Positions 32,791 to 41,626 of a stretch of DNA of 53,395 nt are shown here, piece by piece; the stretch's first letter is position 1; the number at the start of each line of letters is the position of its first letter. The stretch comes from Anaerolineae bacterium (GTDB taxonomy: Bacteria; Chloroflexota; Anaerolineae; Aggregatilineales; Phototrophicaceae): contig JAAXID010000286.1 of NCBI GenBank assembly GCA_012270545.1, forward strand, positions 1 to 53,395, given 5' to 3'. Below the pieces are notes generated by a model that was not told where the DNA came from, searched no databases, and saw only the letters and a program-made list of their open reading frames with translations. A program made the position numbers and the translations under genes.

Positions 32791-35700
32791 TTGATTTATT
32801 TTTCCTATCACAACATTGATCTGGTCTACGCCTTTCAGCTTTCGACTTTGCTGATTCGTTATTATCGCAATGTCTGGCTGGATCGCTTCGAAATTGACCT
32901 GACCGAAGATTGGAGCGCGAAGATTCGCGAAGCGCGATCAGAGGCGACTGGCGTCATTATTGTCGTGACCGATGACTACCTGGAATCGCCTTATTGCCGC
33001 GCCGAGTTCGAGTACTTTCAGGGACGTGGCCTGCCCGTCACAGCAGTCATACCGCGCGATTTCTCAACCGAGACGATCGCAAACTTTACTTTCAGCGACT
33101 GGATCGACTTCCGCCGCTGGTTTGATGCACCCAAGGACCTCAGTGTAGAGAGCCTACTCAGCCAGATCCCGCAATCGGAAGCGGTGGCCCAGACCGGCGA
33201 GCGGCTCGATTATCTTCGGAGATTCATACAAGATAGCGAGCTGGCGCTGGCAAAGATGCCGACGTCCTGGGCGTCGCTGCGCAACGCTGACGCCCAAGGC
33301 GCTGCTGAGATACGACCACGAATGGTTCAGCCGAGCATGATTACGGACTGGGACTTCACCGGCGAAAAGGCGGAGAATTCAATACCAGTCGAGAATCTGC
33401 TGGCCTGGTCGCAGGCGGAACCACAGTTCGTCATTCGAGGCCAGAGCGGAAGCGGCAAAAGCTATTTCGCGCGGCTTCTGGCGCTGCAGCAGGCGCACGC
33501 TGCGATTCGTGATGAGGGCGAGTCGGTACCCATCTGGCTGGACATGGCGCAGTGGGACGCGAATCAGCGGTCGCTCAGCGCGTTCATCGAAGCGCAATGG
33601 CCACTGCTCACCTATTGGCAGCACTGGCTGGACCAGCAGCGGACATTGATCCTGCTCGAAAACTGGAGCGATTTCGCCCTCAGCTATCCGGCGCAGGTCT
33701 CGGAGTCGACCAAATGGATAGATGCCAGTTCAGACCAGCGCATCATCGTCTTAGCGGGCTTGAACGCAGAAGCGCTGCCAAGCTTGCCGGCCCTCCGAGT
33801 CAACGGGATAAGGGCGGCGCAGGCTCAGCGCTTTGTGAGCGCCTGGCTGACACTGGATCAACAGAGCAGCTTTCGAAGGATTCAGAAACAGAAGAGCGCC
33901 CTCATCGAGAATTGTCAGTTGGACAGTTTATCAGTTGGCGTGGAATTGCTGACCGCCGGCCGGGCGCTGGCATTCAATCAATGGCATGAGAATCCAATGC
34001 CCGCCTTGATTGCGCTGCGCGAGCAGCAGACGCCGACCACAAGCCATGGCTTGGATAACAAGCAACTTCTGGCCGGGCTGCAGCAACTCGCCTGGTCGAT
34101 GATGCTGCAAGACAATCACCGATTCCTAGCGCGGGATTCCGCATTTAGCCAGTCGATAGACCCCAGAATCATCGACCACGCTCTGGAAATCGGCTTGCTG
34201 GAAGCGTCCGGAACGCAACTCCGCTTTCACTCGGAAGTGTTCCAGTGGCATCTGGCTGCCGAGAATCTCAAGAAGGATGGTCTAAACAAGTATCTGACAG
34301 AGCCAGCGTTCACTGCCGGGCGCGGTCGGCTCCCCAGCAAGTGGGATAATCTGGCGCTTGTTTTGGTGGACGGTCTCGCGGAAGACGAACGGATTCGCGT
34401 CATTGAACAGATCGCCGAAGTGGATCCCTTCATCGCGGCGATGTGCTTTAGACGTCACCCGGATTTACACGGTGGCCTTCAGGAAACGCTAATCAATAAG
34501 CTGGTTCAATTGCGCGCGCAAAATCCGGCGGCGCAGAGCGCGTTTCGCGACGCCATCGCCGATCTGCCGAAGGCCGACAAGACGGCCGGGCTACTGATGG
34601 GTCAACTCCGCCGATTCGACAATTCGCAGCAGCTGTGGTTGTGGGGTGAAATTCGCTCGCTGCCGCTTGAACCGCCAGTCAGCTTCCTCCGTCTGGTATC
34701 GGAAATCGATCGCGAGTCCCCCATATCCGTCGCCGATCAATTGGCGTCCTTGGGCTTTTCGCTGTCGCTCGCCTGTCTGGTGAAACTTTCTACCCATCAA
34801 GACGAGCAAATCCGCCGAAACGCCATTTGGATGCTCGGCGAGATCAAGTACCTGCCGAGCGCCATTCTCTTGCTGTTCTACCTTGAAGAGAGCGAAGGCA
34901 GCGACCATGATGAAGTCGTCCTGGCGCTAATGAAGTACGCCTATTCCGAGCTGCTGGTTCGAGTGCTTCGCTGGTCGCAAAATCAGCCGCAGCATCGGCC
35001 GGCGGTCATCAGGGCGCTCGCTGAACGCAAGCGTTTGGTGACGAGCCGGCTGCTTGCCCTGGCCGATGCGCGGCGCCTGACACTCAATCCGGAATTCTAC
35101 GATGTTGTGGTCAACATGGATGAAGAGGATATCGCCATTGGGCTGGCGCAGCTCGCAGCAGAATCGGTCAACTTGCCAGAATCAATAGAGTCGGCCATTC
35201 ACGCTAAGACCGGTGCCGCTGAATTGCGCGCGCGGATTGCCACGTCAATCAAGCATCTGCCCAACCGCCAGGGTTTCCAGCAGCTTCTCCCAATCATCAG
35301 CCGAGTCCTGAGCGATCCGCCCGAGTCGACCATTCGCGCTGGCAGCAATATCGAGGCGCTGCTCTATGGTCAGCCGCTCTTCGACGGCATAAGCGCGCAG
35401 GCCGAGGCCGCGACTAGCGATTCTATTCCTGCCGCGATTTTGGCTCAGTTGCGTCACCAAGATTGGGAGCAGCGGCGCGACGCTCTGAACAGCCTGGTTG
35501 ACTACCCGGCCGGCGTCGCCTTGCCTCGGCTGCTGGAAGCGGCGCACGGCGAGGACGCTCGCATACGACTTGCCGTCTACGAAATCCTGACCCGCTTTGA
35601 GAACGAGGAGGCAGCGCAAAAGGCTGTTTTCGCCGCCCTTGCCGATCCTGATAGTACAGTCGTCGCTGCCGTGACTGAGCTGCTCAAGGCGATGACATCG

Positions 35701-36741
35701 ATGGATTGTGACGCGCTCGTCGACTTGCTCGACAGCGAGAATCCAGCTGCCGTGGCGACGGCGATCGATCTGCTCGTCCACGCGCGCCATCGATCGGCCG
35801 CTGCCGAATTGCGTGAGCTGCTAAATGACGAGCGGATACCAGCTAATCGAAGCGCATCGATCGGGCAACTGGCGCGTCAAGCTTTGCACGCAATCGAATC
35901 ATCGCTGACGGATAGCGACCAACCGACCACCGCTCCCGGCAAAACATCGGACCTGCCCGGCGACTTGGACTTGCGCGAATACAGTGACGAAGAGAAGATC
36001 ATCCGAACGCTGAAAGTACTGCGCGATGACGATTGGGGCAGGACGCAGAAGGCGGCCAAATTCCTGCGCAGATTCGCCCGGCACCTGCGTGGCAGTGACA
36101 ATCCGAAGATCTTGACTTTGCTCTGCGACGCCTTGAATGACGACAATTGGAGCCTGCGCTGGGCGAGCGCCGAGGCCTTGGCGATGCTGCAAAACACAGC
36201 TGCAGTTCCAGCATTGCGCGCTCGCATTGATGATCCGAGCTGGATCGTCCAGGTCGCGGTCCTCCGCGCGCTCGTCGAGCTGGGCGCAACGGGACTGGCA
36301 GCCAAGTTGACGACATTGCTTCAAAGCTCGCGCAAAGCCGTCCGCGAAGCGACCGCCGACGCCCTGGGAGAGATGGGGGACGCACAGACGATTCCCGCGC
36401 TCGGCGATACGCTCAAGCACGATACCGATGAGTTTGTTCGCTTTGCTGCCCTACGAGCCATCTGTCAGATCGATCCGAAGGGCGCGCGTCCTCACCTGGA
36501 ACTGGCGCTAAGCGACAGCAGCGTTCACTTGCGCTGGTTTGCTATGCAGCAGTTGGCGCCGCAAATGAACAAGACGGATCTACCGATTCTGAAGCAGCTA
36601 CTTAATGACCACGACAAGCCGTCTTGGGAAGACGAGTCAATGCATGACCTCGCCATCATGACGCTGCGGCGAATCGGCGCTGATGCGTCCAGGGCTCTTC
36701 TTGATTCTGTCACGCTCGCTGAGAAACGGTCCGGCGTATGA
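32791..36741 (+). CDS. TIR-STAND NTPase-HEAT repeat protein
   Basis: The 1316-residue protein has three parts. Residues 1-125 form a TIR domain: Y-F-S-Y-H-N-I-D, V-W-L-D-R-F-E-I, and S-P-Y-C-R-A-E-F with the glutamate expected to be catalytic in NAD-cleaving TIRs. Residues about 195-480 form a P-loop NTPase with Walker A G-Q-S-G-S-G-K-S (about 217-224) and a degenerate Walker B (L-I-L-L-E-N). Residues about 640-1310 are HEAT/PBS-lyase-type helical repeats (V-R-E-A-T-A-D-A-L-G-E-M and others). This build is typical of immune sensors: repeats sense, the NTPase oligomerises, TIR depletes NAD. The start is unclear: TTG at 32791 has no proper ribosome binding site, whereas GAGGG lies eight bases before an in-frame ATC at 32779. 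It overlaps the next gene by 4 bases. Confidence 0.82.
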   Translation: MIYFSYHNIDLVYAFQLSTLLIRYYRNVWLDRFEIDLTEDWSAKIREARSEATGVIIVVTDDYLESPYCRAEFEYFQGRGLPVTAVIPRDFSTETIANFTFSDWIDFRRWFDAPKDLSVESLLSQIPQSEAVAQTGERLDYLRRFIQDSELALAKMPTSWASLRNADAQGAAEIRPRMVQPSMITDWDFTGEKAENSIPVENLLAWSQAEPQFVIRGQSGSGKSYFARLLALQQAHAAIRDEGESVPIWLDMAQWDANQRSLSAFIEAQWPLLTYWQHWLDQQRTLILLENWSDFALSYPAQVSESTKWIDASSDQRIIVLAGLNAEALPSLPALRVNGIRAAQAQRFVSAWLTLDQQSSFRRIQKQKSALIENCQLDSLSVGVELLTAGRALAFNQWHENPMPALIALREQQTPTTSHGLDNKQLLAGLQQLAWSMMLQDNHRFLARDSAFSQSIDPRIIDHALEIGLLEASGTQLRFHSEVFQWHLAAENLKKDGLNKYLTEPAFTAGRGRLPSKWDNLALVLVDGLAEDERIRVIEQIAEVDPFIAAMCFRRHPDLHGGLQETLINKLVQLRAQNPAAQSAFRDAIADLPKADKTAGLLMGQLRRFDNSQQLWLWGEIRSLPLEPPVSFLRLVSEIDRESPISVADQLASLGFSLSLACLVKLSTHQDEQIRRNAIWMLGEIKYLPSAILLLFYLEESEGSDHDEVVLALMKYAYSELLVRVLRWSQNQPQHRPAVIRALAERKRLVTSRLLALADARRLTLNPEFYDVVVNMDEEDIAIGLAQLAAESVNLPESIESAIHAKTGAAELRARIATSIKHLPNRQGFQQLLPIISRVLSDPPESTIRAGSNIEALLYGQPLFDGISAQAEAATSDSIPAAILAQLRHQDWEQRRDALNSLVDYPAGVALPRLLEAAHGEDARIRLAVYEILTRFENEEAAQKAVFAALADPDSTVVAAVTELLKAMTSMDCDALVDLLDSENPAAVATAIDLLVHARHRSAAAELRELLNDERIPANRSASIGQLARQALHAIESSLTDSDQPTTAPGKTSDLPGDLDLREYSDEEKIIRTLKVLRDDDWGRTQKAAKFLRRFARHLRGSDNPKILTLLCDALNDDNWSLRWASAEALAMLQNTAAVPALRARIDDPSWIVQVAVLRALVELGATGLAAKLTTLLQSSRKAVREATADALGEMGDAQTIPALGDTLKHDTDEFVRFAALRAICQIDPKGARPHLELALSDSSVHLRWFAMQQLAPQMNKTDLPILKQLLNDHDKPSWEDESMHDLAIMTLRRIGADASRALLDSVTLAEKRSGV

Positions 36742-38483
36742 ATATCTTCGTCAGTTACGCCCGGGTCGACAAGCCCTATTGCATCCGCATCATCGAGACC
36801 TTGCACGCGCACGACGTCTGGTACGACCAGCGCCTCTATGCCGGGCAAGACTGGTGGAAGGAGATCCTGCGCCGTCTGGATTGGTGCGAAGTTTTCGTCT
36901 ATTTGCTCTCGCCGGATTCTGTGGCGTCATTGTATTGCCGCCGGGAATTAGAGATTGCGCTGCGGCTGAAGCGCGACATTATCCCGGTGCTCATCAATCG
37001 CGAGACTGTGCTGCCTGAGAATATGAAAGAATGGCAATATGTCGACCTCTGCGACAATCTGACAGTGGAAAACGTTTCGCAGCTGCTGAATGCGGTTCTC
37101 CTGGTGGAACGACAACGAGCCGCCAAATCACCGGCGCTAACTTTGTCAAATGATCCCGCCGAAAGCAGTCCCGCTTCCACAAGCAAACCGGCTGAGATGA
37201 TCAGCAATGCGGTGAGCGCGCTTGAAAAGGGCGACTACGACAACGCCATCCTGTTGCTGAAACAGGCGAAAGCAAGCGGCTATCAATCGCGATTCGTAAG
37301 TCTGGACAAATTGCTGCGCATCGCCGAAAGCGCGGTTGTGGACCGGATCGAGACGCGTGAAGTTCAGCGCGAATACCAGCATATCGTTGCCCTCTTCGCA
37401 TTCGAAAGCACGCGCAAACTGGCTTGCGAGGCCTTGGCGGAATTCAAGAAAGAATTCGGCGATTATGATCCGCAAGGCTTGCGCCGCCTTTGCGAGTCCG
37501 GCAAGCCCGTCTACGAATCGACTGATGGCAGGCCGCGCAACTCAACGGGAGCGCGCCGCGCAAAGCGAGCGCCAGCGACAAGAAGCGTTAACCCGTCAAG
37601 TCAGATCACGAGCCGCCCTAAAGCAATTCAGGCGAGCAGCCAGGCGATGACCAGAACGCGCGCTCAACAAGCGCATCCCACTGCCGCAGCAACTCAAGTT
37701 GACAAGGTGAATAGGCCAACGAGCCATTATTTGCCCGCCCACGACGAGGCCTCGCTCAGCGTCAAAGAAGTGCTGCCTATGCTACAATGGTGCGACGTTC
37801 CCCACGGCACGGTCACCATTTCAAGCATCGTGGGCGCCGATGAGGACTTCGGCGAAGTAACCGAGCAGGTGGACAACTTTGTGATGAGCAGATTCCCGGT
37901 AACCAATGCTCAATTCGCCATCTTCACTGGCGCCGAGGATGGTTATCGCAACCCGCGCTGGTGGGATTTCTCCGAACATGCGCGGCGCTGGTTCAACCTG
38001 CGAAAGGGCGTTGCCGATTCACGGTTCAGTGGCGACGCGCGACCACGAGAAAACGTAAACTGGTATGAAGCAATGGCCTTCGCCAACTGGCTCGATAATC
38101 TGCTGGGCATGAAGATCACACTGCCGACGATCGCCCAATGGCAGCGGGCCGCGAAAGGAGACGATGATCGGTATTTCCCCTGGGGTGATGACTATGATGA
38201 GGAGCATTGCAATACGCTTGAGACGGGCCTCAAGACCACCACGCCCGTAGACCGTTATCAAAAGGGAGCCAGCCCTTATGGCGCTTATGATATGGCGGGC
38301 AATGTATGGGAGTGGACCTCGAACACCGCCGCCGCTGCCGAAGCGGGGCGAGACTTCCGGCGCGCCGTCGCTGGCGGCAGTTTCGTCAGCCCTTGTGACC
38401 GCGCGCACACGTCCTTTCGCTATTATCTCGATCCGCGCGTGCGCTATTCTTCGATCGGTATTCGACTGGTCGGCTTGACCTAA
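36738..38483 (+). CDS. TIR domain fused to formylglycine-generating-enzyme-like (FGE-sulfatase) domain
   Basis: The 581-residue protein begins with a TIR domain (1-130: N-I-F-V-S-Y-A-R-V-D, V-W-Y-D-Q-R-L, L-Y-C-R-R-E-L with the catalytic-type Glu). A helical, Lys/Gln/Thr-rich linker follows (about 130-345). An FGE-sulfatase/C-type-lectin-like domain fills 347-581 (F-P-V-T-N-A-Q-F, V-N-W-Y-E-A-M-A-F-A-N-W-L, L-P-T-I-A-Q-W-Q-R-A-A, Y-D-M-A-G-N-V-W-E-W, G-G-S-F). The C-terminal cysteine pair that makes formylglycine is not conserved: after G-G-S-F there is a single Cys at a different place. The domain is therefore probably a binding or sensing module. ATGA overlap with the upstream TIR gene indicates a two-component design. 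Confidence 0.85.
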   Translation: MNIFVSYARVDKPYCIRIIETLHAHDVWYDQRLYAGQDWWKEILRRLDWCEVFVYLLSPDSVASLYCRRELEIALRLKRDIIPVLINRETVLPENMKEWQYVDLCDNLTVENVSQLLNAVLLVERQRAAKSPALTLSNDPAESSPASTSKPAEMISNAVSALEKGDYDNAILLLKQAKASGYQSRFVSLDKLLRIAESAVVDRIETREVQREYQHIVALFAFESTRKLACEALAEFKKEFGDYDPQGLRRLCESGKPVYESTDGRPRNSTGARRAKRAPATRSVNPSSQITSRPKAIQASSQAMTRTRAQQAHPTAAATQVDKVNRPTSHYLPAHDEASLSVKEVLPMLQWCDVPHGTVTISSIVGADEDFGEVTEQVDNFVMSRFPVTNAQFAIFTGAEDGYRNPRWWDFSEHARRWFNLRKGVADSRFSGDARPRENVNWYEAMAFANWLDNLLGMKITLPTIAQWQRAAKGDDDRYFPWGDDYDEEHCNTLETGLKTTTPVDRYQKGASPYGAYDMAGNVWEWTSNTAAAAEAGRDFRRAVAGGSFVSPCDRAHTSFRYYLDPRVRYSSIGIRLVGLT

Positions 38484-38535
38484 ACTTGAGTTCTATTCAT
38501 AGCTTAACATCGTGGCCACTGTGATGAAGGGATAG

Positions 38536-39057
38536 ATGATGATGAGTTCGATCGAAAGCAATCGGCGTGAAACATTGCCGCAGCGACCCGATATTAATAT
38601 CGATATTGATCACTTGTCCGTGACCGGGCATGTGGTTTTCGCCGGTCGCGATGGTCAAGTGAAAGTGCAGACCGGTGGCGATGTTGCGCAGCACACGAAC
38701 CAAACCGTTACCGTCGGCGGTGTTGAAACAACGCCACAGGAATTCGACATGATGCTCCAGTGCCTGCGGAATGTGGAGAACACCATCCAGAAGGAAAATC
38801 TGAAATCCCAAAACCGTGAGGCTGCCATGCACGACCTGCACACGGTTGAAGCGCAGCTCACCTCCAGCAAGAAGCCCAATCCGCGGATTCTCATGCGCGC
38901 CGCCAAATCGCTGCTGCGCTTTTCGCCCGCCTTGACCGCCGCTGCCCTTACACTCTTTGACCAGCCTCTGGTTGGCGCCATTCTCGCCAGCGTCGGGGAA
39001 GTCGCCATCAACTTCCAAGAGGCGCTCTCCGGACAGCGAGCCGCCAAGAAAATCTGA
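38536..39057 (+). CDS. Small protein of the TIR/NACHT cluster with GHVxFAGxD motif
   Basis: The 173-residue protein has no recognised fold. Residues about 15-58 contain regular alternating Val/Gly/Thr strands, I-D-I-D-H-L-S-V-T-G-H-V-V-F-A-G-R-D, then a helical region (about 65-112) and a hydrophobic helical C-terminus (about 125-165) that may be membrane- or core-associated. The same G-H-V-x-F-A-G-x-D motif occurs in the NACHT protein two steps downstream, so the two may interact or share a domain. Three ATGs at 38536, 38539 and 38542 follow GAAGGGATAG. It sits between the TIR-FGE and NACHT genes, with 52 and 133 bases to its neighbours. Confidence 0.6.
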   Translation: MMMSSIESNRRETLPQRPDINIDIDHLSVTGHVVFAGRDGQVKVQTGGDVAQHTNQTVTVGGVETTPQEFDMMLQCLRNVENTIQKENLKSQNREAAMHDLHTVEAQLTSSKKPNPRILMRAAKSLLRFSPALTAAALTLFDQPLVGAILASVGEVAINFQEALSGQRAAKKI

Positions 39058-39190
39058 CGAGAACGATGCCGTTTCTATCAACCCTTGGGGCGCTCTGCCC
39101 GGCCCTTCGCGCGCGTAACCTAAGTCCTCGGATGCACGCGCGACTGACTCTGAGATTCAGACAATAGCATTTGAGCGCCGAGCAGAGAAA

Positions 39191-41599
39191 ATGAATCGTC
39201 CCGTTCAGAAATACCCAGCCAAGGCGATCACCGCGCCCGCGCGGACCGCTCCCAGCCAAATGATGATCACATCGCCGGCCGCCTGGCGCAGCTTTGTGCA
39301 GACAAATTGGTCCGATTTAAAACGGCAGGCGGACAACGCGGGGCTTGAATCACCTTATCAGAAGTTGGTCATGATGGTCTTTGCGCCGGTCATGCCGAAC
39401 CCGACCACCAAGCTCACCTTGCTGCGGCGTCTGCTCAAGAAATTCCGCTACTGTGAATCACTAAGCAAACGCATGACAACGGTCTACCGTGATCGCAATT
39501 ATTCGCGTACAGCCGAAGACCTGGCCAGAAACGAACTGCTTCCCGAAAAGCTCAACAGCGACGAGCTGATCGGCCTGGATTGGCTGATTGTCGCGACCGG
39601 CGGTCTGGATGGATCGGCGAACCAGGGACGACAGGCAATCCAATTCGCGCGTAATCTTCTGGAGACGATGCGCGAATACCGCGACTATCCCTCGGCCGTA
39701 CGCGTCCAAGCGGGCAGCATCTCAGCCGGCGGTCATGTCATTTTTGCCGGGCAAGATGTCAACATCGTCGCCGAACGCTATCATGGCAACAAGTCGGCGC
39801 TGAAGGGCTACTTGGCCGCCGTCCGCTCCGAGTGGAATATCCCGACGACGACCATCCACCCGGCCTCCCAGCATCACACCCCCACCATGCTCCATCAGCT
39901 TTATACGCCGGTGGATATCTGGACCGACCAGCGCCAATTCCACAATGTCGGCGTCGAAGAATTGAACGCGCGGCGCTACCAGGCGATTGAGCGGGACATG
40001 GATTATGTGCGCGAGTCAGTATTCGAAGTCATTTCGGCGCATCCGCTGATCGTCATCACCGGCGCGGCTGGGACGGGCAAAAGCTCATTATGCCGCTTCA
40101 TCGTTACGGCGCTCGCCTATGCCTGTGACCCGCGCGCGGAACAGCAGGACAAAGTCAAAGGGCTGGAGATGCTGGGCGCGTCCTGGATTCATGGGCCGAT
40201 TCTGCCTATCTACGTCAGTTTACGCGACTTTGCCAATACGCCCGATCTGTTTCCAAAGTCGCTGAGCGCCGCCTCATCCGAGCAACTCCTGAATTATGTG
40301 AAGAACGCGACTGGCAATCTGGCGCCGCACCTGGAAGCGTATCTGACTCAATCCGATGTGCCAACGCACGGCAGCCTGCTTGTGCTCGATGGTCTCGACG
40401 AAGTCTACGAAGAGAAGGACCGCATCATCCTGCAGCGGATCATCGAGAATTGGGCGAATCGCTTCCCCAATTGCCGCATCATCGTCACCAGCCGCACTTA
40501 TGCTTACCGTCATGATTCGCGCTGGCGCCTTTCCGAGCGCTTCGCTTCCGCCGAATTGGCGCCCTTTACCTGGCAGCAGGTCAAGACCTACATCGAGCGC
40601 TGGTACGCCAATGTCGCCGAGACGCGACCCAGCGTGCTCGGGGGACGCGCCGTGGCCGCCAAGCAGGGCGCGCTGATGGCAGCCGACCTCAATCAGGCCA
40701 TCCGCGAGAATCGGGCGCTCTGGCCTCTCGCCCGCCAGCCGCTGATGCTGGCGCTGCTCACACTGATCCACGAAGACTACAAACAACTGCCCGACAAGCG
40801 CGCCGAGCTATACGAGCACACGGTTGAGCTGCTCGATCGCTGGAACATTCCATCGCCGGCGGACAAACTGCACGAAAAGCTCGCCAACATCAACCTGGAT
40901 CGAATGCGGGCGGCACTTAAGTTGATCGCCTTCGAATTGCATTCCGAGCAGCAAAGCTATCAGCGCTATCCAACCATCATCCAACGCGCGCGTTTGCTCG
41001 ACAAGTTGATTGAGCAGCAGTCGCTTGGCGGGGGCTTGGGCGCCGGGATTGAAGATGTCCTGGAATATCTGGCGACGCGCAACGGTATCCTGGTATCTGA
41101 CGCGCCAGATCTCTACCGCTTTCCTCATCTTACGATTCAGGAATATCTGGCAGCGAGCGCGCTTATCGAATTCTACGACGAATGCAGAATGCCTCCGGAG
41201 CTGCGACCAGACAGCGCGGAAGGCTGGACCTTTCCTGAGAACATAGTCGCCCTGCTCTGCCATGATTATGCGCGCTGGCGCAATGTCGTGCTCTTTGCCG
41301 GCGCCATCATCGCGGCCGGCAAATGGCAAGATATGCGCTGGCAGCTCATCGACGAACTGCTGCCGACCAGGCTCAATGGTCCCTTATCAGAACAGGCACT
41401 GCACTGCATAAGCGTGGGCGCCGAGATCTGGGGCGAGAGCTGGCTGAAATCACGAACGCGGGGGCAGCTCATCATTGAAGCGCACTTGGTCCGCTGCCTG
41501 CACCACATCCATGGCGACGAACGAATTGACGCGCCGGAACGCGCCAATAACTACGCCGTGCTGTCGCTGATAAGCCGCAGTCAAGCGACTCGCGCCTGA
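39191..41599 (+). CDS. NACHT-family NTPase
   Basis: The 802-residue protein carries a NACHT module at about 285-620: Walker A G-A-A-G-T-G-K-S (about 291-298), Walker B L-L-V-L-D-G-L-D-E-V (about 396-405), sensor I-I-V-T-S-R and R-Q-P-L-M-L-A-L-L. The winged-helix part ends with F-P-H-L-T-I-Q-E-Y-L-A-A. The N-terminal 160 residues hold a helical domain resembling small effector-associated domains. At about 180-188 is G-G-H-V-I-F-A-G-Q-D, shared with the preceding protein. NACHT NTPases act as oligomerising sensors in bacterial immunity, and that role is inferred here. No effector nuclease is fused, so the TIR proteins may be the effectors. ATG at 39191. Confidence 0.85.
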   Translation: MNRPVQKYPAKAITAPARTAPSQMMITSPAAWRSFVQTNWSDLKRQADNAGLESPYQKLVMMVFAPVMPNPTTKLTLLRRLLKKFRYCESLSKRMTTVYRDRNYSRTAEDLARNELLPEKLNSDELIGLDWLIVATGGLDGSANQGRQAIQFARNLLETMREYRDYPSAVRVQAGSISAGGHVIFAGQDVNIVAERYHGNKSALKGYLAAVRSEWNIPTTTIHPASQHHTPTMLHQLYTPVDIWTDQRQFHNVGVEELNARRYQAIERDMDYVRESVFEVISAHPLIVITGAAGTGKSSLCRFIVTALAYACDPRAEQQDKVKGLEMLGASWIHGPILPIYVSLRDFANTPDLFPKSLSAASSEQLLNYVKNATGNLAPHLEAYLTQSDVPTHGSLLVLDGLDEVYEEKDRIILQRIIENWANRFPNCRIIVTSRTYAYRHDSRWRLSERFASAELAPFTWQQVKTYIERWYANVAETRPSVLGGRAVAAKQGALMAADLNQAIRENRALWPLARQPLMLALLTLIHEDYKQLPDKRAELYEHTVELLDRWNIPSPADKLHEKLANINLDRMRAALKLIAFELHSEQQSYQRYPTIIQRARLLDKLIEQQSLGGGLGAGIEDVLEYLATRNGILVSDAPDLYRFPHLTIQEYLAASALIEFYDECRMPPELRPDSAEGWTFPENIVALLCHDYARWRNVVLFAGAIIAAGKWQDMRWQLIDELLPTRLNGPLSEQALHCISVGAEIWGESWLKSRTRGQLIIEAHLVRCLHHIHGDERIDAPERANNYAVLSLISRSQATRA

Positions 41600-41626
41600 A
41601 ACTTGATATCGGCAGAAGGAGAAGCC

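Noticed and set aside
36738-38483. Diversity-generating retroelement target
   Set aside because: Although the FGE-like fold is a frequent target, no reverse transcriptase, accessory gene or template repeat was seen in the window.
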